A DNA stretch of 64,000 nucleotides from Ipomoea triloba (Eukaryota; Streptophyta; Magnoliopsida; Solanales; Convolvulaceae). Below the pieces are notes generated by a model that saw only the letters and a program-made list of their open reading frames with translations, ran no database searches and was not told the origin of the DNA. The DNA lies in assembly GCF_003576645.1 (NCBI RefSeq), contig NC_044925.1:18703404-18767403 (forward strand). Reading direction: 5' to 3'. The translations under genes were made by a program, and so were the position numbers. Below are positions 1-11,439 of this stretch, in pieces; the stretch's first letter is position 1, and each line of letters opens with the position of its first letter.

Positions 1-272
1 TCCTCTTTGTGATCTATTAGCTGCTATACTTGTTTTTTTTTCTTTTCTTTTTCACTTAAAGATAAATGCTTTTTAGGTAACATTATATAAAACAATTTTA
101 AAAACTGTGTATAAGAAAAGAACAAAAGCATCTGAATATTTTTCAAAAATTTCTCCTCAGTCTTCAGTTGTATCACAAATAGCTCCATAACCACGATTTT
201 TTTGTTCTTTTCTTCTTTCACTTTCTCTGTTAATAGAATGGATTAGACCGTAGTCAGGGTAATTATAATTCA

Positions 273-336
<64 letters not shown>

Positions 337-829
337 TACAATAACATAAATCACAGAATCCATTATCCAAATAAACATTTATTTACATTACGTCATTACT
401 CATTAGAGTATTATAGATTTATAGCCCTTAATCCCTAATGTCCTATAGGTGTATTGTGTTGCCTGTGTGCAGTGTTGTAGAGGAAAATAAAGACAGAAAA
501 TTACAAATATAATAAAACTTACAAGTTAAAACGGATAATAGGGTCTATACCGGCAAACAAATGAACAATCGTTGATCGTCGACGAAGATGCGAGGATTAA
601 TTGAATTGGAAAAGAAAATTATTGAAGAAGACGAATGGGTTAGCCGTTTAGGGTGTCGATTCTAATAGATAATTAGGTGTCCCCATGTCGATTATATTTC
701 TGAATTACTTAATTGAGCGTCGATTCCCAGCTTAGCTTCCTGCAGTCCCACATCAATTAGGTTTCCATCTATTCTTAATTTTGTATTTTCTAATATAATT
801 ATAACATTAATTATAACACTGTAATATGG

Positions 830-871
<42 letters not shown>

Positions 872-1019
872 ATAAGCGCCAAGAACAGTCAAGTTTCGGG
901 TCATTTCTGGACAACATTATGTAGTTTCATCACCCATTTATGATCATCTGTCGTGATTAAAGTCTCTAAATAAGACCATATTGACAAATTCAACTCAAAG
1001 GTTGTGTTTTAAGTCATTT
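1..1019. other. AT-rich intergenic DNA, no gene recognised
   Basis: No reading frame here looks like a gene. The stretch holds two (TA)n microsatellites, at 279-335 and about 835-869. The rest is unremarkable AT-rich DNA. Confidence 0.6.
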
Positions 1020-2108
1020 CCGTAGGGTATAGCAAGGACCTAAGCCAAAAAGGAAGCAACAAACAAAGAATCAACCGGGTAGGAGGTCACCACGATGCCA
1101 ACACGCGTGGTGATAGGCGTGGACTGTTTCCAGTACGCAACCACGCCACCCACCACGCGTGCTGATGGCGTGGATGGTCCAGTTAGGGCAACCGAGGATT
1201 TCGACTTTTGGACAACTATTTAAACCCCCTTTTTCTCATTTTTAGAGGGGGACTCTCCAACATTTTCAGATATGATTTTCTTTTCATTTCTTCCCCTTTG
1301 GGGAGGAAAAAACAATACATTCCCATTAGAGTAGATTAGTTTGTCTTAGATTTGAAGATGAAGATGGATGAATTGATAGAAGAAGTAAATCACATGTTTC
1401 CTTAGGTATAATACTCTTTTTTTTAGAAAGATTGTTTCTTTGAATTATTGCTTTGTTTAATTTTGATTGTTGTTATTTATTGTTCCAATGCTTAAGTAGA
1501 GTAGCTTAGGGGTGTGTGTGCCCATGTTAGACCTTTGATTGATACTTGAATTTTGCCTATGTTTATGGAGATGTTGGAGTAGGATTGTAGTCTTGTGTGG
1601 ATGATGTTCTTTATACTTCGCTCCTATTTCGGCCGGAATAGTGGGTGAACTAAGTGAAAGTGAGAGTGTGCGCGATATCGGCCTCTCATGAGTTCAACTC
1701 ATCTTCATCCCCGCCCTTAGTCCGAAAGGACAAGGTCCGGGAGGAGTAGTAGGCAAGATGTTCGATAAAATGTCTCAACCGAATGAGGATTGAGAGTCTG
1801 AGTGTAACGCCACTCGGTACACATACCGTGACTCCCTAATTCAATCCCGCAACTCATTTCCAAATTCCCATATGATAATTAATCGCTTGGTTTGGCTGTG
1901 GCATGCACCCCTTTATCCCTTTAGATTGTTTTAGTTTAATTTTGTTCTCAAAGCCCCAACATATCACTTAAATGACCCGTAGTAATCCTTGCTATTCTTA
2001 TCTATTAACCTCCTAAATGTCAACACCAATTCACTCCAATTTGTCATCCTTGAGAGATACGACACTCGGGGATTTTTCCTCGTTTTACCACTTATCCACC
2101 TCACCATG
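1020..2108 (+). mobile_element. Probable gypsy-like LTR retrotransposon remnant (LTR/leader)
   Basis: The region is non-coding but has the look of a plant Ty3/gypsy LTR. A GC-richer part with CACGCGTGGTG-type motifs (about 1085-1180) is followed by a TATA-like CTATTTAAACC near 1218, then a pyrimidine-rich leader. A tail near 2050-2100 reads GAGATACGACACTCGGGG, which resembles the 3' ends of Athila/Tat-type LTRs. No terminal repeat partner, primer-binding site or coding region is visible. The class is an inference from style only. Confidence 0.35.
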
Positions 2109-2116
2109 AAAAACAA

Positions 2117-2120
<4 letters not shown>

Positions 2121-2199
<79 letters not shown>

Positions 2200-2274
2200 T
2201 GGGCGGTCGCCCANTATATATATATATATATATATACATATATATATACATATATATGCATGGGCGGTCGCCCA
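2121..2274. repeat. (TA)n microsatellites around a single-N assembly gap at 2214
   Basis: A (TA)n run at 2121-2196 is followed by GCATGGGCGGTCGCCCA (2197-2213), one N (2214), a second (TA)n run with CA interruptions, and the same 17-mer again at 2258-2274. The sequence restarts after the N inside material already read. That is the signature of two contig ends that overlap but were not merged. Confidence 0.8.
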
Positions 2275-2308
2275 GCTCGCCCGTGCTCAGGACCAGCCCT
2301 TGATTTAA
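2258..2308 (-). mobile_element. Possible hAT-type non-autonomous element terminus
   Basis: Read on the minus strand from about 2305, the sequence CAAGGGCTGGTCCTGAGC is followed by GGGCGAGCTGGGCGACCG. This resembles termini of non-autonomous hAT elements of plants. No opposite end was found, because the element runs into the (TA)n and gap region. Confidence 0.25.
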
Positions 2309-2483
2309 TCATTTTAGTCTGATATTCTTCCAAGATCGATTATGAAATTTCTTGTATTTAAATACTTAAAGACAAAAAAAAGTCTAATTTCACGCGTACA
2401 ATATAATAATCAGCAACTTATAAATCTAACTAGCATTTTGTATGCACAAAAATCAAAATTATAATTGAAGTTATATATACGCA

Positions 2484-2486
<3 letters not shown>

Positions 2487-2537
<51 letters not shown>
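2487..2537. repeat. (TA)n microsatellite
   Basis: An uninterrupted TA dinucleotide run. The peptide-like frames through it are an artefact of the repeat. Confidence 0.9.
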
Positions 2538-2539
<2 letters not shown>

Positions 2540-2559
2540 CTATTCATATGTGGTATGTT

Positions 2560-3325
2560 GTTCCGGTGCGGTTGTGCGACCTTATCTTTGACGTCCACTT
2601 CGCCTAATCTAATGCTGGCAATTGTAGTTCGCGCAGGTTAAGTGGAGGACTTTTTGATAATTTAAGTGTCTATATTACATGAATTGAAATTGTGCATTTT
2701 AATACATTGTGTGGTGCGTTTTAATACATGTTGTGGTGCGTTTTATTAGGTATGTTGGTACAATTAATTGTTTTGTGGAATGGTGTGTTTTAATCAATCA
2801 TCTGGTGTATTTTCATACGTAGAATGGTGTGTAACTGTGTTATGGAATGGTGTGTTTTAATCCGTCCTTTGGTGCATTTTAGTACGTAGAATGGTGTGTA
2901 TTTTAATGCATGTTTTCTAATAAGTGTAATAGTGCATGTTTATAATCTAGGATGAGGATTTTTAATAAGTGGAACTGTGCATTTTAACACACGTTTTGGT
3001 GCATTTTAATACGTAGAATGGTGCATATTTTAGCACATATTTTCTAATATGTGTAAATAGTGCATGTTTATAACCTGACATGAGGCACATTGTGGTGCAT
3101 TTTAATACGTAGAATGATGCGTTTTATTACGTATATTAATGAATTTTAAGTGAATAGGTGCATTTGGTTATAGTGTAGAATTGTGTGTTTTATCGGTCCT
3201 CTGGTGCATTTTAGTACGTAGAATGGTGTGTTTTGTAACATATATATATTGCGCGTTGATTTGATGACTTGATCTAATCTAATGGCTGAAAAAAGGTCGC
3301 ACGACCATACCTAATAACCAGGTCG
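2560..3325. mobile_element. TIR-like element with a degenerate minisatellite core
   Basis: About 550 bp (2690-3240) consist of degenerate copies of a unit of about 20-35 bp of the type GTGCATTTTAATACGTAGAA. The copies vary by small changes and by insertions. They are flanked by sequences related in inverted orientation: TGCGGTTGTGCGACCT near 2566 and AGGTCGCACGACC near 3293. The layout, imperfect terminal inverted repeats around a private minisatellite, is shared with elements at 18178-18752, 54712-55010 and 58644-58980. Confidence 0.45.
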
Positions 3326-3337
3326 CACATGAACACC

Positions 3338-3411
<74 letters not shown>

Positions 3412-3487
3412 TATATATATATATATGTATATATATATATGTGTATATATATATATATGTGTATATATATATATATGTATATATATT
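3338..3487. repeat. Compound (GT)n/(TA)n microsatellite
   Basis: A GT run of about 50 bp (3351-3400) is flanked by TA runs with TGTA and TGTG interruptions. Confidence 0.9.
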
Positions 3488-3957
3488 ACACACAAATGAT
3501 TTACCATTCGTAGAAATTTAATTAAAATATAATCAACAATTAAATTAATTAAATATTAATTTTAATAAAACGATAATAGATATAAGTGCATGGTAATATG
3601 ATAGAGTCATCAATGTTAGAATTAAATAGTAACAGAGTTATAACGTATAAGGGTAATTTTGTATAACAAGAATTAAGTAGCGTTCCCAATAAATTTGAAG
3701 CGTAAAACTTTTAAAGTAAAATGTATACGTTTATTAGCATAAAAAACATGATTTCTAATAATTGTTTAATAATTACTAATTCATAATGATTTATTAATAG
3801 TTAATGAATAATGAATAATTGTTTTTTGAATGACTATAAATCATAATAGTTATAAAATTGGTAGTAATTTTGATATATTTATTAAGACAACAATTCACAA
3901 TTAAATCTGAGTAGTAATTAATATTTAATAAGATAAAATATTTTAGGCAAAAATTTG

Positions 3958-4125
3958 TATGAGACTGTTTCACGGATTTTGATCCGTGAGATAGGTTGGG
4001 TCAAGATGAAATGTAATACTTATATCAGCAAATGCAATACTAAATCATTAATAAAGTATTACATTCATTTTGACCATACCCATCTCACGGATAAAGATAC
4101 ATGAGACGGTATTAGACAAGTGTGA
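3958..4125. mobile_element. MITE with terminal inverted repeats of about 60 bp
   Basis: The left half (GAGACTGTTTCACGGAT, then TGTAATACTT) is mirrored by the right half (AAGTATTACATTC, then ATCTCACGGATAAAG and GAGACGGTATTA). Together they form a near-complete hairpin with a short loop. The GAGACGRTCTCACGG motif is a widespread plant MITE terminus. A diverged relative lies in PLD intron 1 near 44160-44300. Confidence 0.6.
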
Positions 4126-4261
4126 CCCTATATTTTATGATTGATTTAGTAATAATAAAAAATTATTAGTCCAATTATTTATAAAATAATAAAATAATAT
4201 TACTTATTACGTAAAAAATGATAAAACAAATATAATAATAATAATATACCTTACAAATAAC

Positions 4262-4572
4262 GGAGTTAACACCCAAAATGGTCACTCGAGTATAGCGAAA
4301 TTCACAAATTGGTCATCGACTATCAAGTTTAACAAATTAAGTTCTCAACTATTCAATCTTTATTCAATAAGATCCTCAATTATTCAATTTTTACTCAATA
4401 AATTAAAGTCCTCAACTGTTCAATTCTTACTCAATAAGGTTCTCAATGAAGGATTGATTTGTGAATTATTGAGTAAGAATTGAATAGTTGAGAACTTAAT
4501 TGGTAAAATTGATAGTTGAGGACTAATTTGTGAATTATGACATAGTCGATGGACCATTTTGGGTATTTACTC
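4262..4572. mobile_element. MITE of 311 bp with an 8-bp target duplication
   Basis: Long imperfect inverted repeats: GGAGTTAACACCCAAAATGG at the left, CCATTTTGGGTATTTACTC at the right, with further matching arms around CTCAACTATTCAAT. The direct repeat CAAATAAC flanks it at 4254-4261 and 4573-4580. An 8-bp duplication suggests hAT, while the long TIR suggests a MULE, so the class is undecided. Confidence 0.65.
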
Positions 4573-4580
4573 CAAATAAC

Positions 4581-5846
4581 ATGGCTCTAGTTAATGTTAC
4601 CTTGTTCATAATGTCGAGATGTTATGTAGTCCTCATAACGATTTGGCTCTAGTTTCATTTCGCCTTTGAAGTAGGTGGCGTTGTTGTAACTGTAGTATAA
4701 AAAGGTTTCAAAAGTGAAAGAAACTAGTATAGTAGTATGTCTAAAAAGTACAATGCCTCCAAGATATAAATTATTTTTTTTTATCATGAAATCTGAAGTT
4801 CCTGTATTGAAGTACGTGCATGTTCTCAATGGTAACTTCTATTACTATTGATCGACCACGACACAAAATTGTGGTTGTTGTCAAATGTTGCATTAATGTC
4901 AATGCATGCAATTTTAGAATTTTCTAGAAAAATAATTGTAGTTAAATGTATAAAAGATAATTGTATTGAATGTATTAAAATATAGAAACACATAATAAGA
5001 AAATTAGATTAATATAATTACCATTGTTACTGTTATATTAATTTGAATACTAAACCATGTGATAGTGCATGTAGTAATATCGGACAAATATTTTTTATTT
5101 TTTTTTATCATTGCAAGCTAAAAATAAGAGTAAAAAAAGTCATAGTTAGACATGAAAAGATTAATTTTAAAAAATGTTACCATATAAAATGAGTTACGGA
5201 GTACGTGATTGATAAATAAAAGAGACAGAGTAGATGTTAAAGTGTAAAAGTGTACAAGCCGTCATCATCCGCCGTAGATGTTGTCGTTCGTCGCCTTCCA
5301 TCTATGATTTCTGCTACTACTCTTAAACGCCAACCACAAGGGAGCAATACAATACAATGAACAAGAACAAAGAACAAGAAGGAAGAACAAATAGAGAGAA
5401 GGGAGAAGATGGGAAATAAAGAGAAAGAAAATGAGATGGGAGGGAAATAAAATAACATTCAAACAGAGAAAGAATTATGGTTTCGGTTATGTATAATAGG
5501 TAAGGCTTGTATGTATAAATTTGTATATATTTATCATATTGTCATCGTATGATATACTGTATTATATTTCTAAGGGTAAAAATATATATGTTAAGAATCC
5601 CACGTTGATAAAATAAGAGAGCAAATATGAGTTTATAAGACTATGGGTTAGACTAGCTAATTGGTTGTCCAATTTTAAGTGGTCAACCGGTTAAATTCAA
5701 AATGGGGGAAGTGTTAAAGAACCGGCTATGTAGTTTGACCCATGTGCATTATAGCCCAATTTTAAATTATAATATAAAAATACACTCAAAGAATACAGGT
5801 TGAAAAAAGTAAAAACGCAACCCACAATATTAACTTTTCTCTCTTT
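4581..5846. other. Intergenic, nothing recognised
   Basis: AT-rich DNA with a purine-rich stretch at 5330-5465. Short frames on the minus strand here are low-complexity and have no recognisable domain. Confidence 0.5.
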
Positions 5847-6286
5847 GGGCATGTTTGGTTATTGACGGATCCGCCAAATTTTGGCGGATCTGCCAACTTT
5901 GGCGTTTTGACCTGGTCAAAACGCCAAAGTTTATGTTTGGTTAGCAGCGGTTTGGAGCAGCGGATTGCTCCAAACCGCTACAAACTCAAACGCTGCTATG
6001 AGCAGCGTTTGAGTTCGGCGTTTTGGGAAAAATACAAATTTTCCCCAAAACACCCTCACTACTAATTTTATAAAAAAAAAAAATTAATTACTGTAGCCAA
6101 AGGCTTCTAGCTGCGAGAAGCAGCGAGAGGCCTTTGGGCTTTGAGGCTTTTTAAATTTGGAAGAGGATATAGAGGAGCTCAAGTGCTCCTCTTCCAAATT
6201 CATTCGATGTGGGATAAAATATCCCACGTCTGATTTGCAAACTTTTGTCTTTCTTTTTTTTTTTTAATAATTTTTTTTTTTGTTTT

Positions 6287-6318
<32 letters not shown>

Positions 6319-6552
6319 GTTGTTGTTGTTGTTGTAATTGTTATTGTAAATTTTATTTTATATAATAATAATGATAATATTAGGTCATTTTACATATTAA
6401 CCGCTAATCTAAACAGCTAATTTTACCAAACATCTTTTTACAAACCGTTAATACAATCCGTTGGTCAAACCTGCTAATACAATCCGCTGTTTGATAACCG
6501 CTAACACAACCCGCTAACGCTAATAGCTAACCGCTGATAACCAAACAAGCCC
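5847..6552. mobile_element. MITE-like TIR element, GGGCATGTTTGGTTAT ends
   Basis: The left end GGGCATGTTTGGTTAT pairs with the right end ATAACCAAACAAGCCC. Inside are CCGCCAA/GGCGGAT palindromic blocks, an ATT/GTT trinucleotide tract (6288-6340), and a right subterminal zone rich in ACCGCTAA repeats. TTT flanks both ends, possibly a short target duplication. A second, more degraded copy follows at 6571. Confidence 0.6.
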
Positions 6553-6570
6553 TTTGTATCTTAACACAAT

Positions 6571-6713
6571 GGGCATATTTGGTTAGTGGCGAATCCGCCA
6601 ACTTTGGCGTTTCGACCAAGGGTCAAAACGCCAAAGTAGGTGTTTGGTTAGCAGCGTTTGAGTTTGGCGTTTTGAGAAAATATTTTTTTTCCCAAAATGC
6701 CCTTACTCTGAAT

Positions 6714-6749
<36 letters not shown>

Positions 6750-7311
6750 AAAAACACTAAAGCTAATTGAGAAGCCGAAAGGCTTCTAGCCTTTAAGGCT
6801 TCTAAGAAGCCTTTAATAAGGTTCATTGAACCTTAACCTTACGGCTCCTCCCATCTCAAGAGGAGCATATTAAAATTGGAAGAGGAGCTCAAGTGCTCCT
6901 CTTCCATTTTTTTTCGATGTGGGATCAGAATGATTCCACATCATTTACGTTTTTTTTTTTTTAATTTTTTTTTTTTGTATTATTATTATTATTATTAGTA
7001 GTAGTAGTGGTGGTGTTATAGTTGTTGTAATTATTGTTGTAATTGTTATTGTAAATTTTATTTTATAATTACATAATAATAATAATAATATTATTATTAT
7101 TAATATTAATATACTAATAATAATAATAATATGAATGCCCTTTTAGGTCATTTTACATATTAACCGCTAATCTAAACAGTTAATTTTACCAAACATCTTT
7201 TTACAAACCGCTAATACAATCTGCTGGTCAAACCTGCTAATGCAATCCACTGTTTGATAACCGCTAACACAATCCGCTACCGCTAACTGTTAACCACTGA
7301 TAACCAAATCG
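6571..7311. mobile_element. Second, degraded copy of the GGGCATNTTTGGTTA element
   Basis: It begins GGGCATATTTGGTTAGTGG and ends near CACTGATAACCAAATCGCC. It shares the CCGCCAACTTTGGCG block, the T-rich and (ATT)n core and the CCGCTAA-rich right side with the copy at 5847-6552. Its right part (from 6950) appears again at 8667-9028 because of the 1717-bp tandem duplication. Confidence 0.55.
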
Positions 7312-7660
7312 CCGAAACTAATCGAGAACACTCCACGTGACCGGCATCGAGAGAAGGGGATTAAATCCGTTGACTCAGCTAGTTATCAGCCACTCTGGAA
7401 AAAGAATTTCTTCAGAAAACTGCAAAAATCCAGCTCTATGAATTCCTCCAAAGTCATGATTATAATTCGACAAAAAACACCAACCTTAAAGACAACGATA
7501 AGAGAGAGACCTTAAATGGTGCTATCAAATGGATCAACAGGTATGTACAGGGTCTCGGGTTCATTAAAAAATTGGGCCCTTGCTATTATGTGTCCTCTTT
7601 ACAATATTTGGTGAGCTAGAAATGCGCTGATATTTGATGAAAATAATGTATATTACATTT
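7312..7660. other. No gene recognised
   Basis: Moderately complex sequence between two mobile elements. No domain or splice pattern was recognised. It is repeated at 9029-9377 by the tandem duplication. Confidence 0.4.
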
Positions 7661-7785
7661 AGGGGATATACATTATTTGTATACTGACACAAATAATGTA
7701 CATTTAATATATTAAAATGTAATTTTTGTTATAGTCCACACAACACTATGTGGACCATGGTCCACACAATAATTTGCTCATGCCA
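7661..7785. mobile_element. MITE fragment with GGACCATGGTCC terminus
   Basis: An AT-rich core with TACATTATTTG and AATGTACATT motifs leads into GTCCACACAACACTATGTGG, then ACCATGGTCCACACAATAATTTGCTC. The same arrangement occurs at 27873-28122 and 59950-60160. The left end was not found. Confidence 0.45.
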
Positions 7786-7881
7786 AACGTTATTGCATGG
7801 AAACGATGCCGTCTCTCCACTTAAGGAGAGATGGCGCCGTTAGATGTGCGACACAGGTCGCGCGTCTTTTTTTTTTTTTCG

Positions 7882-10876
7882 GGTAAATCATCGATTTGGT
7901 CTCTCAATTGTTATTAAACTGTCAATGTTGCCCCTTAACTCTGTATTCATCGATTTAGTCCTTGAAAATAATTGTTTTTGGTCACATAACTCCATCCGGC
8001 CAATTTCCGGTGAACACTCCGATTTAGCAAGGGTAAAGTAGTCTTTTCCTTTCTTCAATCCTCCCCCTCTTCGTCGCCGCTATTGTTGAAGAAGCCCTGA
8101 CTTCCTAACACACCCTGACTTCACAATCAAACCTAACTTCCCCTTTAATGCCCCTCCGGCCTCAAAGCCCCCCGTAAAGCAGCCGGCGGAGACCCTGTGA
8201 GCAGAAGGATCAGTTGAAGCAGCAGCGTCGTTAGCGACGAAAGCTCCACCGCCGTCCTCGTTTTTTACGACACTGAGCAGGAGAAGATGAGGAGATCTGG
8301 AGGAGGAGGGCATGGCAGAGATTAGAGAAAGAAGGCAAATTAATGGAAGGGATTTGCGGAAGGAAGAGAGAATGGGAAGGGAAGAGGGGAAATGGGTTTG
8401 AAGGAGTGCGGGAGAAGAAGGCAGAGAGAGGCGAGCATACAGAAACGGTGATGAAAGGAGACAACTTTGTGAATGGGTCTCATTATCTTCATCATGTCAT
8501 AACAATCACAGTCCAATTCATTAACAATTTCCTTTTCCTCTCCAGTGCACAGCACTACAACCAATAGTGAATTACTTTCTGTTTTTTACTGTATTTTTCT
8601 TATCTTTTTTATATATATTCTTGCCTTTGGAGATTCCTTTTGATGATTTGTTGTACGCCAACANTTTTTTTTTTTTTTTAATTTTTTTTTTTTGTATTAT
8701 TATTATTATTATTAGTAGTAGTAGTGGTGGTGTTATAGTTGTTGTAATTATTGTTGTAATTGTTATTGTAAATTTTATTTTATAATTACATAATAATAAT
8801 AATAATATTATTATTATTAATATTAATATACTAATAATAATAATAATATGAATGCCCTTTTAGGTCATTTTACATATTAACCGCTAATCTAAACAGTTAA
8901 TTTTACCAAACATCTTTTTACAAACCGCTAATACAATCTGCTGGTCAAACCTGCTAATGCAATCCACTGTTTGATAACCGCTAACACAATCCGCTACCGC
9001 TAACTGTTAACCACTGATAACCAAATCGCCGAAACTAATCGAGAACACTCCACGTGACCGGCATCGAGAGAAGGGGATTAAATCCGTTGACTCAGCTAGT
9101 TATCAGCCACTCTGGAAAAAGAATTTCTTCAGAAAACTGCAAAAATCCAGCTCTATGAATTCCTCCAAAGTCATGATTATAATTCGACAAAAAACACCAA
9201 CCTTAAAGACAACGATAAGAGAGAGACCTTAAATGGTGCTATCAAATGGATCAACAGGTATGTACAGGGTCTCGGGTTCATTAAAAAATTGGGCCCTTGC
9301 TATTATGTGTCCTCTTTACAATATTTGGTGAGCTAGAAATGCGCTGATATTTGATGAAAATAATGTATATTACATTTAGGGGATATACATTATTTGTATA
9401 CTGACACAAATAATGTACATTTAATATATTAAAATGTAATTTTTGTTATAGTCCACACAACACTATGTGGACCATGGTCCACACAATAATTTGCTCATGC
9501 CAAACGTTATTGCATGGAAACGATGCCGTCTCTCCACTTAAGGAGAGATGGCGCCGTTAGATGTGCGACACAGGTCGCGCGTCTTTTTTTTTTTTTCGGG
9601 TAAATCATCGATTTGGTCTCTCAATTGTTATTAAACTGTCAATGTTGCCCCTTAACTCTGTATTCATCGATTTAGTCCTTGAAAATAATTGTTTTTGGTC
9701 ACATAACTCCATCCGGCCAATTTCCGGTGAACACTCCGATTTAGCAAGGGTAAAGTAGTCTTTTCCTTTCTTCAATCCTCCCCCTCTTCGTCGCCGCTAT
9801 TGTTGAAGAAGCCCTGACTTCCTAACACACCCTGACTTCACAATCAAACCTAACTTCCCCTTTAATGCCCCTCCGGCCTCAAAGCCCCCCGTAAAGCAGC
9901 CGGCGGAGACCCTGTGAGCAGAAGGATCAGTTGAAGCAGCAGCGTCGTTAGCGACGAAAGCTCCACCGCCGTCCTCGTTTTTTACGACACTGAGCAGGAG
10001 AAGATGAGGAGATCTGGAGGAGGAGGGCATGGCAGAGATTAGAGAAAGAAGGCAAATTAATGGAAGGGATTTGCGGAAGGAAGAGAGAATGGGAAGGGAA
10101 GAGGGGAAATGGGTTTGAAGGAGTGCGGGAGAAGAAGGCAGAGAGAGGCGAGCATACAGAAACGGTGATGAAAGGAGACAACTTTGTGAATGGGTCTCAT
10201 TATCTTCATCATGTCATAACAATCACAGTCCAATTCATTAACAATTTCCTTTTCCTCTCCAGTGCACAGCACTACAACCAATAGTGAATTACTTTCTGTT
10301 TTTTACTGTATTTTTCTTATCTTTTTTATATATATTCTTGCCTTTGGAGATTCCTTTTGATGATTTGTTGTACGCCAACACGTATGGACCATGTCTATCT
10401 GAGTATTGGGTATTGGATTGGAGTATCTTCCCTAGCTACCTCTGTTAGTGTTAGGATGTTGCCATTTGTCTGTCTAAGTTCAACTCCGCTCCTCTTTCAC
10501 CTCTTTGTCTATCTGAGAATCGACGGGACAGATTTGAGCAGGATCCCGAACCCCGGCGTATCAAGACGGCGGAGAGCATCAGCCGCTGCGATAGCTTCAC
10601 TGGAGAATGGGTTCCCAACCCAGAGGCGGTGGAAGCCCGATGGGTGCGAGCTGCCGAAAACTTGCCCCTGGTCTCTGGTGTTATACGAAGAGGAGGAAGT
10701 ATTGAAGAGAGGAAAAGACTACTTTACCCTTGCTAATTGGAGTGTTCGCCGGAAACTGGCCGGATGGAGTTATGTGACAAAAACAATTATTTTCTGGGAC
10801 TAAATCGATGAATACGGAGTTAAGGAGCAACATTGACAGTTTGATAACAACTGAGGGACCAAATAGGTGATTTACC
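7882..10876. mobile_element. MULE-like element with TIRs of about 187 bp, nested in a poly-T tract
   Basis: The left terminus (7882-8068, starting GGTAAATCATCGATTTGGTC) matches in inverted orientation the right terminus (10690-10876, ending CCAAATAGGTGATTTACC). The match covers about 187 bp with a few percent mismatches. Poly-T lies on both sides, compatible with a 9-bp T target duplication. Long TIRs and a 9-bp duplication are typical of Mutator-like elements. No transposase is present. With the artefactual 1717 bp removed, the element would be about 1.28 kb. The interior is GC-richer than its surroundings and may be captured gene DNA. Confidence 0.6.
10381..10690 (+). pseudogene. Possible captured TBL (PMR5N-type) gene fragment inside the MULE
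   Basis: One forward frame around 10570-10640 reads SRCDSFTGEWVPNPEA. It resembles the CD-x-F-x-G-x-WVP-x-P signature at the start of the Cys-rich PMR5N domain of plant TRICHOME BIREFRINGENCE-LIKE acetyltransferases. The flanking frame is interrupted, and no GDS or DxxH catalytic part is present, so this can only be a fragment. Gene capture between long TIRs is the Pack-MULE pattern. The family assignment rests on one short motif and is tentative. Confidence 0.3.
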
Positions 10877-11439
10877 TTTTTTTTTTTAAATATAAAAACT
10901 CAATCTGTGGAGAGACGCAGGAGAAGATCGGACGCCATTGCAATAACGTTTGTATCATCACTGCTTCTGTCGTCATTGTGGAGAGACGCAGTAGAGAAAA
11001 CTCAGACGCCATCGTCATTGCCATCTCCACTGCTTCCTCACTCTCCACGCCATCGCCATCGCCACAAGAAGACAGACAAAACCACTCCATTGCTTGTTCT
11101 TGAAGGTAAACATCTCATTCCTTGTTCAAGCACAAATTTCCTTGTTTATTGTTTTTTAGCAGGTTGTATTTGTGTACAGAGTAGATTATTGATATGCATA
11201 TAGTACATTTTTTACTACCTAGGGTTCTTACTCAGTTTAGGGATTAATATTTAAACCTTGTTGGCATGACAAGCATTTTACCTGTTCTAATGTAACAATC
11301 ATGATTTTGAAAGGACCCAAAATTGGAACATTGACAAAATTCTTAGTCCAGAAGACTAAACATGAAGCTGTATTATACAATGTGAGGGATAAGTGGCTTC
11401 TCTTTCAAAGAGAAATACAGCAAAACTGATAGGCATGGC

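Larger units (their letters stand above)
6950..10380. repeat. 1717-bp direct tandem duplication meeting at a single N (likely assembly artefact)
   Basis: Sequence 6950-8663 is repeated at 8667-10380 with a constant offset of 1717 bp. I saw no substitution between the copies; only the starting T-run differs (13 versus 15 T). The junction is ACGCCAACA, one N (8664), then a T-run that re-enters the copy. After the second copy the same ACGCCAACA continues into unique DNA. Identical non-coding copies at an N are what two unmerged contig ends produce. Confidence 0.85.

Noticed and set aside
692..3493. Several frames with long Tyr-Ile or Thr-His runs
   Set aside because: They are translations of (TA)n and (GT)n microsatellites with no other content.
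7844..10284. Pairs of identical 65-77-residue frames
   Set aside because: They arise from the 1717-bp duplication. They overlap each other on both strands, lie inside the MULE, and have low-complexity composition.
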